Origin: Chitinophagaceae bacterium C216
GTDB lineage: Bacteria > Bacteroidota > Bacteroidia > Chitinophagales > Chitinophagaceae
DNA: 64,000 bases
Direction: 5' to 3'
NCBI GenBank assembly: GCA_028485475.2
Contig: CP144143.1
Location: 1,426,001 to 1,490,000 of the forward strand
Part shown: positions 1 through 6,947 of the stretch, piece by piece
How the letters are laid out: every line of letters begins with the position of its first letter
Position numbering within the stretch: position 1 is the first letter of the stretch
Program-made: the position numbers and the translations under genes
The notes under the pieces: model-generated
Seen by the model: only the letters and a program-made list of their open reading frames with translations
Told to the model about the DNA's origin: nothing
The model's database searches: none

Positions 1-898
1 AATCAGGCAAAAAGCTTAAAATTTTTGGTTTTACAAAGGATGCGTGAGCAGAGCCGTGCCGGGCGAAATACTCGGCATGGGTGGTAAGAGCCGCTTCAAA
101 ATCACCCGAAGTTGCCGGAAATACGCCTCCTGCAGGCGTGGTTTTATAAGCGCTATTGTAGATGCCCCAGTCGCCATCGCCGGCTACTTGACAGCCAATT
201 CGGCCTATGGCATAGGCTAGCATCATTACCGGTCCCATTACATCTACAAAGTGAACAAAGGGTATTTTATGCTTGCGTGTGTACAGCCATAGAGCAACGC
301 CGGCACAAATTAATCCTCCATAAAACGTCAGTCCTGCAGCGGAAAAGATCGAAGAAGGATCTTGAATAAAGGTATCCCAGTTTTCAAAAGCGTCGAAAAG
401 TTTGGCACCCACTAGCCCGAAAACCAATGCAATCATGGTCATCTCGCCTACGCGATCGTGTGGCCATACGCGGATAGCGCGTTTTTCGGGTTGTGGCAGT
501 TTTTGTTTATTGCGCTCTTTCCATTTCAGAAAAGCAAACAGTGCCCCCAGTGCAATACCGGTAAACCAGTTGCCGCTTGATGAGAAGATATATTCCTGGG
601 TATTGGTCTTTAGGCTTTCGTCAACAAACGGTAAGGCCAGAATTTTATAACCTAATACAAATCCTAAAATAAAATTGGTAAGCAATTCGCCCCAGCTGGC
701 GGGTTTACCTACAACAATGGTTTCCTCAGTTGGAAACATTACCCCCTCTCTCCCTTTGCGCCGAAGTTCGCGGGTTAAAACAATTGAGCTGATAATGAAA
801 GAAACTGCAACAAAAAAACCGAAAGTGTTCAGGAAATGTAAGAATTTCCATTCTACGCCAAACCAATCGCGAAAGAGGTAGTATAAATTAGGATACAT
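1..898 (-). CDS. lgt: Prolipoprotein diacylglyceryl transferase, 3' end cut by the window
   Basis: Integral inner-membrane enzyme that transfers diacylglycerol from phosphatidylglycerol to the lipobox cysteine of prolipoproteins, the first step of lipoprotein maturation. Reading back from the ATG at 896-898, the frame stays open to the window edge, giving about 299 residues, so the C-terminus is missing. The N-terminus (MYPNLYYLFRDWFG) leads into hydrophobic segments. Around residues 232-241 the diagnostic GRIGCQVAGDGDWG stretch appears; it corresponds to the GRxGN/GC signature of Lgt with its essential Arg, in the GDGDWG form I associate with Bacteroidota. The protein is longer than the E. 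coli enzyme, also usual for this phylum. The lipoproteins in this window (8673, 56503) would be substrates. Family assignment is firm. Confidence 0.9.
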   Translation of the reverse strand, partial: MYPNLYYLFRDWFGVEWKFLHFLNTFGFFVAVSFIISSIVLTRELRRKGREGVMFPTEETIVVGKPASWGELLTNFILGFVLGYKILALPFVDESLKTNTQEYIFSSSGNWFTGIALGALFAFLKWKERNKQKLPQPEKRAIRVWPHDRVGEMTMIALVFGLVGAKLFDAFENWDTFIQDPSSIFSAAGLTFYGGLICAGVALWLYTRKHKIPFVHFVDVMGPVMMLAYAIGRIGCQVAGDGDWGIYNSAYKTTPAGGVFPATSGDFEAALTTHAEYFARHGSAHASFVKPKILSFLPD

Positions 899-1037
899 GC
901 AGTAGGTGATTTTTGTTTTATTAGCGGCAATATTACAACAAACTAGGTTGAAATATCAGCGTTAATAAATTATATACAGCAAAGATGCGTAGCATTATGC
1001 TACGCATCTTCCGTAATAAAGATATAAAAAAATCGTT

Positions 1038-1454
1038 TTAAGCGCAATATTCATCGAAGGCAGCTATGAGATTTTCAGCTATCATCTGCGCCGAGCGTCC
1101 TTCGATCATATGTCTTTCGATGAAATGTACCAATTTGCCATCCTTAAACAAAGCAATGGATGGAGAAGAGGGTGGGTAGGGCAGTAAATGTTCACGAATT
1201 TTTTTTACCGCATCAATATCGTATCCTGCAAAACAGGTTGTGAGATGGTCGGGTTTTTTAGTGGCATTCGCAATAGCCATCAGCACTCCCGGACGCGCAG
1301 TTCCTGCAGAACATCCACATACAGAATTGATTACAACAAGGTTGGTTCCTCCTTTGGCCAGGCTGGCCTCCACATCTTCCGGAGTGAGCAATTCTACGAA
1401 CCCGTTATCGGTGAGCTCCTCCTTCATGGGTTGAACTATTTCAGTGGGATACAT
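1038..1454 (-). CDS. BrxA/BrxB-family bacilliredoxin (YphP/YqiW-like)
   Basis: Small thioredoxin-fold protein of 138 residues, the family's usual length. It carries the CGC motif typical of bacilliredoxins (Cys46 and Cys48, in NSVCGCSAGTARPG). In Firmicutes these proteins remove bacillithiol from S-thiolated proteins; many Bacteroidota also carry the family. The second half (PSIALFKDGKLVHFIERH) matches the conserved C-terminal strand and helix. No signal peptide is seen, so it should be cytosolic. It stands alone, with about 140 bases to lgt and a 295-base gap to the divergent Hsp20 gene. The exact low-molecular-weight thiol substrate in this organism is not known from the sequence. Confidence 0.9.
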   Translation of the reverse strand: MYPTEIVQPMKEELTDNGFVELLTPEDVEASLAKGGTNLVVINSVCGCSAGTARPGVLMAIANATKKPDHLTTCFAGYDIDAVKKIREHLLPYPPSSPSIALFKDGKLVHFIERHMIEGRSAQMIAENLIAAFDEYCA

Positions 1455-1619
1455 ACTTCTATACTGTTTTAAGATTTAAATACATTCAACGCAAATTTAG
1501 AGAAATTGTTTAGTGTAAGCCTGTAAACCTTCTCTCTTATTCGTCGAATTTATCCCCTTCCAGCATGATATATGCTTGAGCGACAAATTTACGATTAGGA
1601 ATAAGGTTTTATGACGGAT

Positions 1620-1654
1620 TGTCATTTTACAAAGGTTGAAAATGACAAAATGTC
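1620..1654. promoter_or_regulatory. Inverted repeats upstream of the Hsp20 gene
   Basis: TGTCATTTT at 1620-1628 and AAAATGACA at 1639-1647 form a perfect 9-base inverted repeat with a 10-base spacer. The right arm continues as GACA-AAA-TGTC (1644-1654), a second, overlapping dyad. It lies about 95-130 bases before the Hsp20 start codon, in the gap between divergent genes, which fits an operator for a heat-shock regulator. It is not the CIRCE sequence. The binding protein is unknown. Confidence 0.45.
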
Positions 1655-1733
1655 TCTATAAATGATATTGGTTCATAGTTTGAATAGAGATAGGCGAAAT
1701 CGATTATTGAATAATATTCCAAAAAACAATAAA

Positions 1734-1740
1734 AAGGAGG
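1734..1740 (+). promoter_or_regulatory. Strong Shine-Dalgarno sequence of the Hsp20 gene
   Basis: AAGGAGG lies 9 bases before the ATG at 1750. Most other starts in this window have no comparable purine core, as is usual in Bacteroidota, so this strong site stands out and fixes the start codon. Confidence 0.7.
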
Positions 1741-1749
1741 ATTGACACT

Positions 1750-2196
1750 ATGAACTTAATAAAATTCAACAGCATTCCTTTTGAAAGAACTTTCAACAGT
1801 CTGGTAGATGATTTCTTTACCGAAATCCCTAGCTTATTTAAAACTGATTTACTGGTGCCGGATAAAAAAGGTTTTGCCCCAGTAAACATTACTGAAAACG
1901 AAAAAAACTATCAGATTGAGGTAGTGGCTCCAGGCTACGATAAGGCCGATTTTAAAATTACTGTAGATGGTAATTTACTTACTATCTCAGCCGAAAAGAA
2001 AATCGAAAGTGAGGAGCAAAAAGGTAAGAGTTTAAGAAAAGAATTCCATTTGCGCTCTTTTAGAAGGGTATTTACTATTGATGATAAGATTGATACAAAT
2101 AAAGTTGAAGCAAAATATGTTAATGGTATCTTAATAGTAACCCTTCAGCGCAAGGAAGAAGCTAAAGCAGCGTCAAAAGAAATAGAGGTACAATAA
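1750..2196 (+). CDS. Hsp20/alpha-crystallin family small heat-shock protein
   Basis: ATP-independent holdase chaperone of 148 residues. The N-terminal arm (FNSIPFERTFNSLVDDFF) is followed by an alpha-crystallin domain from about residue 47 (PVNITENEKNYQIEVVAPG) to the end. The conserved strand pairs are visible (DGNLLTISAEKK, then FRRVFTIDD and VNGILIVTLQ). NGILIVTL corresponds to the family's typical G-x-L hallmark, and the short basic C-terminal tail follows. The start is supported by a strong AAGGAGG 9 bases upstream. It is monocistronic: an inverted repeat precedes it and a clear terminator follows at 2231. It probably responds to heat or envelope stress, inferred from the family. Confidence 0.95.
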   Translation: MNLIKFNSIPFERTFNSLVDDFFTEIPSLFKTDLLVPDKKGFAPVNITENEKNYQIEVVAPGYDKADFKITVDGNLLTISAEKKIESEEQKGKSLRKEFHLRSFRRVFTIDDKIDTNKVEAKYVNGILIVTLQRKEEAKAASKEIEVQ

Positions 2197-2230
2197 GCAA
2201 GTTTTTCTCATAAGCAGTTAGTTTTGGTTT

Positions 2231-2262
2231 AAGCCCTGCGTTTCCACGCAGGGGCTTTTTTT
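2231..2262 (+). terminator. Rho-independent terminator after the Hsp20 gene
   Basis: GCCCTGCG and CGCAGGGGC form a GC-rich stem around a short loop, followed by a run of seven T. It ends the single-gene Hsp20 transcript. Confidence 0.85.
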
Positions 2263-2316
2263 AAAGAATATTGAAAGCCTCAGCCCACTTATTCAGGCTA
2301 TTCGACGTCTATTGCC

Positions 2317-2324
2317 TAACTTTG
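2317..2324 (+). promoter_or_regulatory. -7 promoter element of the secreted-protein gene at 2356
   Basis: TAACTTTG is an exact match to the Bacteroidota -7 consensus TAnnTTTG, about 32 bases before the start codon. No good -33 TTTG box is seen, so this is a moderate call. Confidence 0.45.
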
Positions 2325-2355
2325 TAAATTCTGTGAATTCAAACACTTATCAGTT

Positions 2356-3624
2356 ATGCGCAATATCAAGCTGGCCCTTTTATTAGTAGTGTTTTTACTT
2401 TCGTTATCAGTGAGATCGCAGGTGAGACCCGATAGCATAGTATTGAAACCCGCAACTGAAGTGTCCCGCATGGATTCTTTAAGAATAGTGAATTTCAGCC
2501 CCTTTTTCTCATTGCATGTGGATTCCAGTCTCTCTTATAAATTTTTGATTAATAAGGATCCCAAAAAATATTACTGGTTCTTGAAAGAAGCTCCGGTGGG
2601 TTTTAAGATGGATAAAGATAATGGGGTACTTTCGTTTAAATCTAATAAATCATTGTTTCTTGCAGGCCGATTAAAATATGATCAGGAATATCCTGTAAAA
2701 ATTGGTGTGCAAAGTTTGTCTAATCCTTTGGATAGGCTGGATACTACCGTCCGTGTGATCTTTTATAGTACTGATGTAGTATATCCCCGAATTAAACCTT
2801 CGGTGGTAAGTCCAGTTACGATTGTGGAGGGAGATCGACTGAGCTTTAGTGTATTGTGTGAAAACGGTAATTTCCCCATTGATAAGATACTTGTATCCAG
2901 CGATGTGTCCATTGGTAATTTCAAATTGCCCAAAACCTGTGACGATTATTTTGAGTGGGTGCCAGGATATGACTTTGTTACGGATCAAGACCCCAAAGGG
3001 GAGCGTGTCGTGAATCTTGAATTCATTGGTAGTACTAACTTTAACTATGCTGATACGGCTCGTGTAAAGGTGATTGTGAAAAACGGATTAAATTATGATA
3101 TAGCGACAAAAGAATATAATGACGCCCTCAATAATCTAAAAACTTGGATACTTCGATATAAATACACCTTTCTGCAGTTAGACAAAAGGCTTAGAAAAAC
3201 GAAGAACTGGCGGTCGGGATTTGATATTACCACTGCAACAACTACACTTACAGGTACTGTGCTGGCAACAACTGCGGGTGAAAATAAAAGCAAGCAAAAT
3301 ACGGGGAAAATACTGCCCAGCATAGGTGTGGTCGCTATGCCGGTGAAAGAAGCTGCTGCCCCTCAGAGAACAACAGAGCAAAATCAAGCGACGTTGTTGC
3401 GTACGAACATTAAGCGTTTGGATTATATTCTTACCGAAAATCAGCTGTCGGGCGATAGAGATCCTCTCATTTTGGTAAAAACCGAGACGCTGAAAAAAGA
3501 GTTAAGACAAAGTCAGACACAGCTAGCAGAAGTACCTACTGAGATGTCGGAAAATCTTTCGGAGAAACAGCTGAATGAATATTTCGATGATCCGAAAGTG
3601 CAGAAAAAATACAGGCTACGGTAA
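2356..3624 (+). CDS. Secreted protein of unknown function with Ig-like segments
   Basis: I do not recognise the family. The 422-residue product begins with a clear Sec signal peptide (MRNIKLALLLVVFLLSLSVRSQ), cleaved near residue 22. Residues about 55-135 and 145-240 are beta-rich and end in patterns such as TTVRVIFY and ARVKVIVKNG. These resemble tandem Ig- or cadherin-like domains with the 'putative Ig' style PVTIVEGDRLSFSV opening. The last third is helical and polar (YNDALNNLKTWILRYKYTF, then Gln/Thr/Lys-rich), with a Thr/Ala-rich stretch around residues 295-310. No lipobox or T9SS C-terminal domain is evident. A -7 element lies just upstream and it looks monocistronic. The location is probably periplasm or surface; function unknown. 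Confidence 0.75.
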   Translation: MRNIKLALLLVVFLLSLSVRSQVRPDSIVLKPATEVSRMDSLRIVNFSPFFSLHVDSSLSYKFLINKDPKKYYWFLKEAPVGFKMDKDNGVLSFKSNKSLFLAGRLKYDQEYPVKIGVQSLSNPLDRLDTTVRVIFYSTDVVYPRIKPSVVSPVTIVEGDRLSFSVLCENGNFPIDKILVSSDVSIGNFKLPKTCDDYFEWVPGYDFVTDQDPKGERVVNLEFIGSTNFNYADTARVKVIVKNGLNYDIATKEYNDALNNLKTWILRYKYTFLQLDKRLRKTKNWRSGFDITTATTTLTGTVLATTAGENKSKQNTGKILPSIGVVAMPVKEAAAPQRTTEQNQATLLRTNIKRLDYILTENQLSGDRDPLILVKTETLKKELRQSQTQLAEVPTEMSENLSEKQLNEYFDDPKVQKKYRLR

Positions 3625-3689
3625 AAGGCGCCGAACTTGTTAAGAGTTCGCTAAGGTGCGTAATTATTCGCCTTTAAATTTTTTCGGTT

Positions 3690-3734
3690 GAAGAAAATTA
3701 ATTACTTTGCACTTAACACGAATTAATTTTCTTC
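3690..3734. promoter_or_regulatory. Promoter of the Asp/Gly-repeat peptide inside a 14-base inverted repeat
   Basis: GAAGAAAATTAATT (3690-3703) and AATTAATTTTCTTC (3721-3734) are perfect 14-base inverted arms with a 17-base spacer. The spacer starts with ACTTTGC, so a near-consensus -7 box (TTACTTTG, 3702-3709) straddles the left arm and the spacer. Transcription would then start near the spacer's end, so the left arm would not be transcribed and the dyad is better read as a DNA operator than as an RNA hairpin. This reading depends on the promoter call. Confidence 0.55.
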
Positions 3735-3754
3735 ATTCTTTAAAAACGCATTTT

Positions 3755-3979
3755 ATGGAAACAACTTATATCGATCTCTCTCAGGACGAACTGCAAGTAA
3801 CAAGATTGGATGAAACTTCGGCAACAGCACAGGCTTATGACGGAGATGGAGATGGAGGTGCTGACGGAGGCGATGGCGCTGATGGAGATGGCGGAGCCGA
3901 TGGTGACGGCGGAGCAGACGGCGATGGTGGCGCTGACGGAGATGGTGGTGCAGACGGTGATGGTGGAGACGGCGCATAA
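3755..3979 (+). CDS. Candidate RiPP precursor: Asp/Gly/Ala hexapeptide-repeat peptide
   Basis: A 74-residue peptide that I do not recognise from any named family. Residues 1-28 (METTYIDLSQDELQVTRLDE, then TSATAQAY) look like a polar, leader-like segment without a signal peptide. Residues 29-74 consist only of Asp, Gly and Ala, built on DGDGGA: DGDGDGGA, DGGDGA, four exact DGDGGA units, then DGDGGDGA. The tail has 16 Asp and no Lys, Arg, Cys, Ser or Thr. A longer reading from an in-frame ATG at 3707 would place the start inside the promoter dyad, so ATG 3755 is preferred. It has its own promoter and terminator and lies 104 bases before a JmjC oxygenase gene, suggesting that Asp (or backbone) residues are modified. 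Alternative: an unmodified calcium- or metal-binding acidic peptide, since DxDxDG resembles EF-hand loops. Confidence 0.7.
   Translation: METTYIDLSQDELQVTRLDETSATAQAYDGDGDGGADGGDGADGDGGADGDGGADGDGGADGDGGADGDGGDGA
3839..3976 (+). repeat. Hexapeptide-coding tandem repeat (period 18 bases)
   Basis: Encodes 46 Asp/Gly/Ala residues. The four exact DGDGGA units are spelled differently: their third codon bases read TATCAC, TTCCAA, CCTTCT and CATTTA. The peptide sequence is therefore conserved while the DNA is not, unlike a fresh slippage array. Confidence 0.85.
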
Positions 3980-4017
3980 ATCTTATAACGCTTGAGTTCT
4001 ATTAAAAAACTTTTTAC

Positions 4018-4052
4018 AAAGCTGCAGTGATATTCTTTTCTGCAGCTTTTTT
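4018..4052 (+). terminator. Terminator after the repeat-peptide gene
   Basis: AAAGCTGCAG and CTGCAGCTTT form a perfect 10-base stem around a 12-base loop and run into a T tract. It would separate high-level transcription of the small peptide gene from the enzyme genes that follow. A near-consensus -7 box (TACATTTTG, 4052-4060) directly behind it may start the enzyme transcript. Confidence 0.8.
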
Positions 4053-4083
4053 ACATTTTGCATTTACATAAATCATATTTTAT

Positions 4084-5271
4084 ATGACGCGTTTTTTTGA
4101 ATCGATTATCGCACCTTATACTATTGACGATTTTTTTACCCGATACCACGAAAAGGATATTCTATACATTAACCGCAACGATGCATCTTATTACAACCCT
4201 ATACTTACTTCACAGGAAATTTCAGATTATCTGGATAGACAGGATATCTTTTACCCTTCTGTGCGTATGGTAAAAGACGGGAAGGAAGTTCCTAATGGCG
4301 AATACACGCTCAAAAGCACACCTATAGGCCATCACAGAAAAGATGGAATTATCAATACCGATAAAGCTTTTGCACTGTTTAACAACGGTGCTACCTTTGT
4401 AATTCAGGCAGGACAACGTTATTTTAATAATCTTTCTCATTGCTGTTTGCAATTATCGCAAAAATTTAATTCACCCGTTCAGGCCAACTTATACATTACG
4501 CCCAGTCGTTCGCAGGGATTTCATCCGCATTGGGACACTCACGATGTATTTGTACTGCAGATAGCTGGCACCAAAACCTGGCACCTATACGGCTTTGAAA
4601 AAGAACTACCTACCAAGAATCAATCTTTCGTTAGCAAAGATTATAACAAAGAGCCCTTACAAACCCTTCAGATTAAGCCTGGAGATTTTCTATATGTACC
4701 TCGTGGCTATGTGCATGATGCCGTAGCCGATGATGGCGTTTCGGCACATATCACCATCGGTATACTCTCTTTCACCTGGGTACGATTCTTCAACGAAGTA
4801 TTTCCGCAACTGGAAGCGTTTAAAGAATTTAGAGAGGCGGTTCCGTTTTGGAAAGACAATCTTGACGAGCTAATACAAGAAAAGGTAAAACTTCTTACGC
4901 AAAAATTATCAGAGCTGAATTTTAAGGATGGCATAGAGAGGCTCAATAAAAGTTACCGTACTGCACAGCCGCAACCAGTACGTAATTATTTTGAAAGCGT
5001 ATGCAATGTACAGTCTATTCAGCCGCAAACGTCTTTTCGCTTGAATGAAGGGGTACTTTTCTCTTCTGTCGAAAATGATAACGGTTTTGAACTACGTTTC
5101 TGGGGAAAGGCTATCCAGTTAAGCAATGCAGTGCGACCGGTGATTGATTTTATATTTGAGCGCAAGCAATTTACATTAGACGAATTACCAGGCGAGTTGA
5201 ACGAGGAAGTCAAAAAAAAACTGCTTACGCAACTAGTGAAGGAGGGCGTTGTTTATATTGAAGCGTTATAA
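4084..5271 (+). CDS. JmjC-domain (cupin_4) Fe(II)/2-oxoglutarate oxygenase
   Basis: A 395-residue cytosolic protein of the ribosomal-oxygenase-type JmjC family (YcfD, NO66, MINA53), whose members beta-hydroxylate Arg or His side chains in proteins. The iron triad is visible: His149 and Asp151 in GFHPHWDTHDVF, and His211 in PRGYVHDA. Lys164 in QIAGTKTWHLYG is the likely 2-oxoglutarate ligand. The helical middle (about 230-310) and the C-terminal region (about 350-395, FTLDELPGELNEEV then KKKLLTQLVKEGVVYIE) match the dimerisation and winged-helix parts of this family. It starts 104 bases after the Asp/Gly-repeat peptide gene and 11 bases before the ferredoxin-like gene. I infer that the peptide is its substrate. 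A housekeeping ribosomal target is the main alternative, but YcfD-like enzymes do not normally sit beside a repeat peptide. Confidence 0.88.
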   Translation: MTRFFESIIAPYTIDDFFTRYHEKDILYINRNDASYYNPILTSQEISDYLDRQDIFYPSVRMVKDGKEVPNGEYTLKSTPIGHHRKDGIINTDKAFALFNNGATFVIQAGQRYFNNLSHCCLQLSQKFNSPVQANLYITPSRSQGFHPHWDTHDVFVLQIAGTKTWHLYGFEKELPTKNQSFVSKDYNKEPLQTLQIKPGDFLYVPRGYVHDAVADDGVSAHITIGILSFTWVRFFNEVFPQLEAFKEFREAVPFWKDNLDELIQEKVKLLTQKLSELNFKDGIERLNKSYRTAQPQPVRNYFESVCNVQSIQPQTSFRLNEGVLFSSVENDNGFELRFWGKAIQLSNAVRPVIDFIFERKQFTLDELPGELNEEVKKKLLTQLVKEGVVYIEAL

Positions 5272-5282
5272 AGATTATTTTT

Positions 5283-6188
5283 TTGAAACAGATAACTGAT
5301 AAAGACGTATTTTTTTGCAGTGCAGCTTCGCGATATTTTAAAGAGCCACTGGCAGGAACTGCTGCCAACAGCAGCGTTTTTATATTGATAGAGCATTGCA
5401 ATCCTTTTCCGGCAAAAGTAGGGGAGGCGCATTTTGATAAAGCTTGGCTTCAAGGTATACAGAAACTGGCAAAGTCTCTAAAAGGGAAAGTTTTGCTAAT
5501 TCGCAATAAGAAAACCAATTTCAGAGACTGTCGTATCATTTTTGTCGATTGTAAGAAATGCGCCTACTTTACTATTCAACTACCTATTGAGCAGGTGGCT
5601 ACGGTTCGTCTTGCAGATTACATACATTCCGAGTCTACTGAATGGGAGACCGACCCGTTTTTTGTAATCTGTACCAATGGGAAAAAAGATAAGTGTTGCG
5701 CTAAGTTTGGATATCCTGTATTCAAGTTTTTTGAGGCTTTCAATACCGATGTGCAAGTATGGGAGAGTTCTCATGTAGGTGGAGACCGCTTTGCGGCTAA
5801 TGTTGTGGCCTTGCCTTTTGGTATTTATTATGGACATGTAGTAGTAGAAGATGTAGGCCATATTATGGTGCGCACCTTGCTTAGAAAAATTTACAAGAAT
5901 AAATACAGGGGATTAAGCCGTCGCTCATTTTTTGAGCAATCTGTAGAATGTTATGTGCGTGAGTATCTGCAAAACTATGATATCGATTTTGACATTAGCA
6001 TGAAACTCCTGCATCATGAAGAAGACCGATATACCGTAGGGGTAAAGACTACCAGCAATTTTCACTGCGAAGTAGTGCTGCTAAAAGAGCGTATCGATTA
6101 TCCGCACTTGCTTACCTGTAAATCGAGGGCGCCGGAAACTATTGTAAAGTACAGATTGCTAGAGTTAAAGCCCTTCGACGTTATATAA
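5283..6188 (+). CDS. Sucrase/ferredoxin-like (Suc_Fer, Apd1-type) thioredoxin-fold protein
   Basis: A 301-residue protein of the sucrase/ferredoxin-like family (Pfam Suc_Fer-like), a thioredoxin-fold [2Fe-2S] group related to yeast Apd1. Diagnostic stretches are ICTNGKKDKCCAKFGYP (Cys130, Cys138, Cys139) and WESSHVGGDRFAANVVALP (His164), which hold the likely cluster ligands and conserved core. The N-terminus FFCSAASR is also typical. The C-terminal ~90 residues are less conserved. The best start is a TTG 11 bases after the JmjC stop codon; I see no better upstream ATG, so translational coupling is likely. It overlaps the end of convergent nth by 8 bases. Redox partner or electron donor for the neighbouring oxygenase is an inference from position only. 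Confidence 0.85.
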   Translation: MKQITDKDVFFCSAASRYFKEPLAGTAANSSVFILIEHCNPFPAKVGEAHFDKAWLQGIQKLAKSLKGKVLLIRNKKTNFRDCRIIFVDCKKCAYFTIQLPIEQVATVRLADYIHSESTEWETDPFFVICTNGKKDKCCAKFGYPVFKFFEAFNTDVQVWESSHVGGDRFAANVVALPFGIYYGHVVVEDVGHIMVRTLLRKIYKNKYRGLSRRSFFEQSVECYVREYLQNYDIDFDISMKLLHHEEDRYTVGVKTTSNFHCEVVLLKERIDYPHLLTCKSRAPETIVKYRLLELKPFDVI

Positions 6189-6831
6189 GCGTAACATTTT
6201 TGTGAAACCATGCGCAGGCCTGTTGTAATCCGCATTCGCGGCATTTGGGGTTGCGTGCCATACAAGTATAACGTCCATGTAATATCAGCCAGTGATGGGC
6301 TTTATGAATCAACGAGGGGTCAATATTTTTAACCAGCTCCTTTTCTACAGCCAAGGGTGTGCTCGCTTTGGGTGATACAAGTCCTATTCTTTTGCTTACC
6401 CGGAATACATGTGTGTCTACAGCCATATTGGGCTGCTTTTCAATTACCGAAGTAATCACGTTAGCGGTTTTGCGCCCTACTCCCGGCAGCGTAGTTAATT
6501 CCTGTACGGTCATAGGTATTTCGCCGTTAAATTCTTCCACAACCTTCTTAGCCATTCCTACCAGATGTTTGCTCTTATTGTTAGGATAAGAGATGCTTTT
6601 GATAATAGGAAACACTTCTTCCGGAGTGGCTTTACTTAGGCTGTATATATCCGGATATTTTTGAAAAAGATGCGGTGTGGTCAGGTTCACACGCTTGTCG
6701 GTACATTGTGCGGATAATATTACAGCTACCAACAATTGATAGGGGTTATCATATATCAACTCCGTTTCAGGTTCGGGCATATGTTCCGAAAAATAATCAA
6801 TAACAAACCGATAACGCTCTTTCTTTGTCAT
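6181..6831 (-). CDS. nth: Endonuclease III (DNA glycosylase/AP lyase)
   Basis: Base-excision repair enzyme that removes oxidised pyrimidines and cuts the AP site. The 216-residue length is typical. The helix-hairpin-helix LPGVGRKTANV carries catalytic Lys121, and VDTHVFRV carries catalytic Asp139. The C-terminal [4Fe-4S] ligands Cys190, Cys197, Cys200 and Cys206 show the C-x6-C-x2-C-x5-C pattern. SAQCTDKRVN near residue 40 is also characteristic. Its last 8 bases overlap the convergent Suc_Fer gene, with no terminator between. It appears to be a single housekeeping gene; upstream is a 116-base gap before the end of manA in which I see nothing notable. Confidence 0.96.
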   Translation of the reverse strand: MTKKERYRFVIDYFSEHMPEPETELIYDNPYQLLVAVILSAQCTDKRVNLTTPHLFQKYPDIYSLSKATPEEVFPIIKSISYPNNKSKHLVGMAKKVVEEFNGEIPMTVQELTTLPGVGRKTANVITSVIEKQPNMAVDTHVFRVSKRIGLVSPKASTPLAVEKELVKNIDPSLIHKAHHWLILHGRYTCMARNPKCRECGLQQACAWFHKNVTLI

Positions 6832-6947
6832 CCTTACATTTAAAAAAGACCCAATGATTCTTGCAATGCCCTTATTGGGATTGCGTTATTGATAAGATGG
6901 TGAAGATGCTTGGCTGCGCTGTGCGTATTAACACATTGGTATATCTA

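Noticed and set aside
112-881. Three plus-strand open frames at the left edge
   Set aside because: They lie opposite the continuous minus-strand lgt frame, which has a clear family signature; they have no family resemblance of their own.
3839-3976. Repeat array considered as CRISPR or simple microsatellite
   Set aside because: There are no spacers, the period is 18 bases, it lies in frame within a gene, and copies differ at synonymous sites.
3753-3977. Minus-strand open frame rich in His, Arg and Leu opposite the repeat peptide
   Set aside because: It is the antisense reading of the DGDGGA repeat. The codon pattern and promoter support the plus strand.
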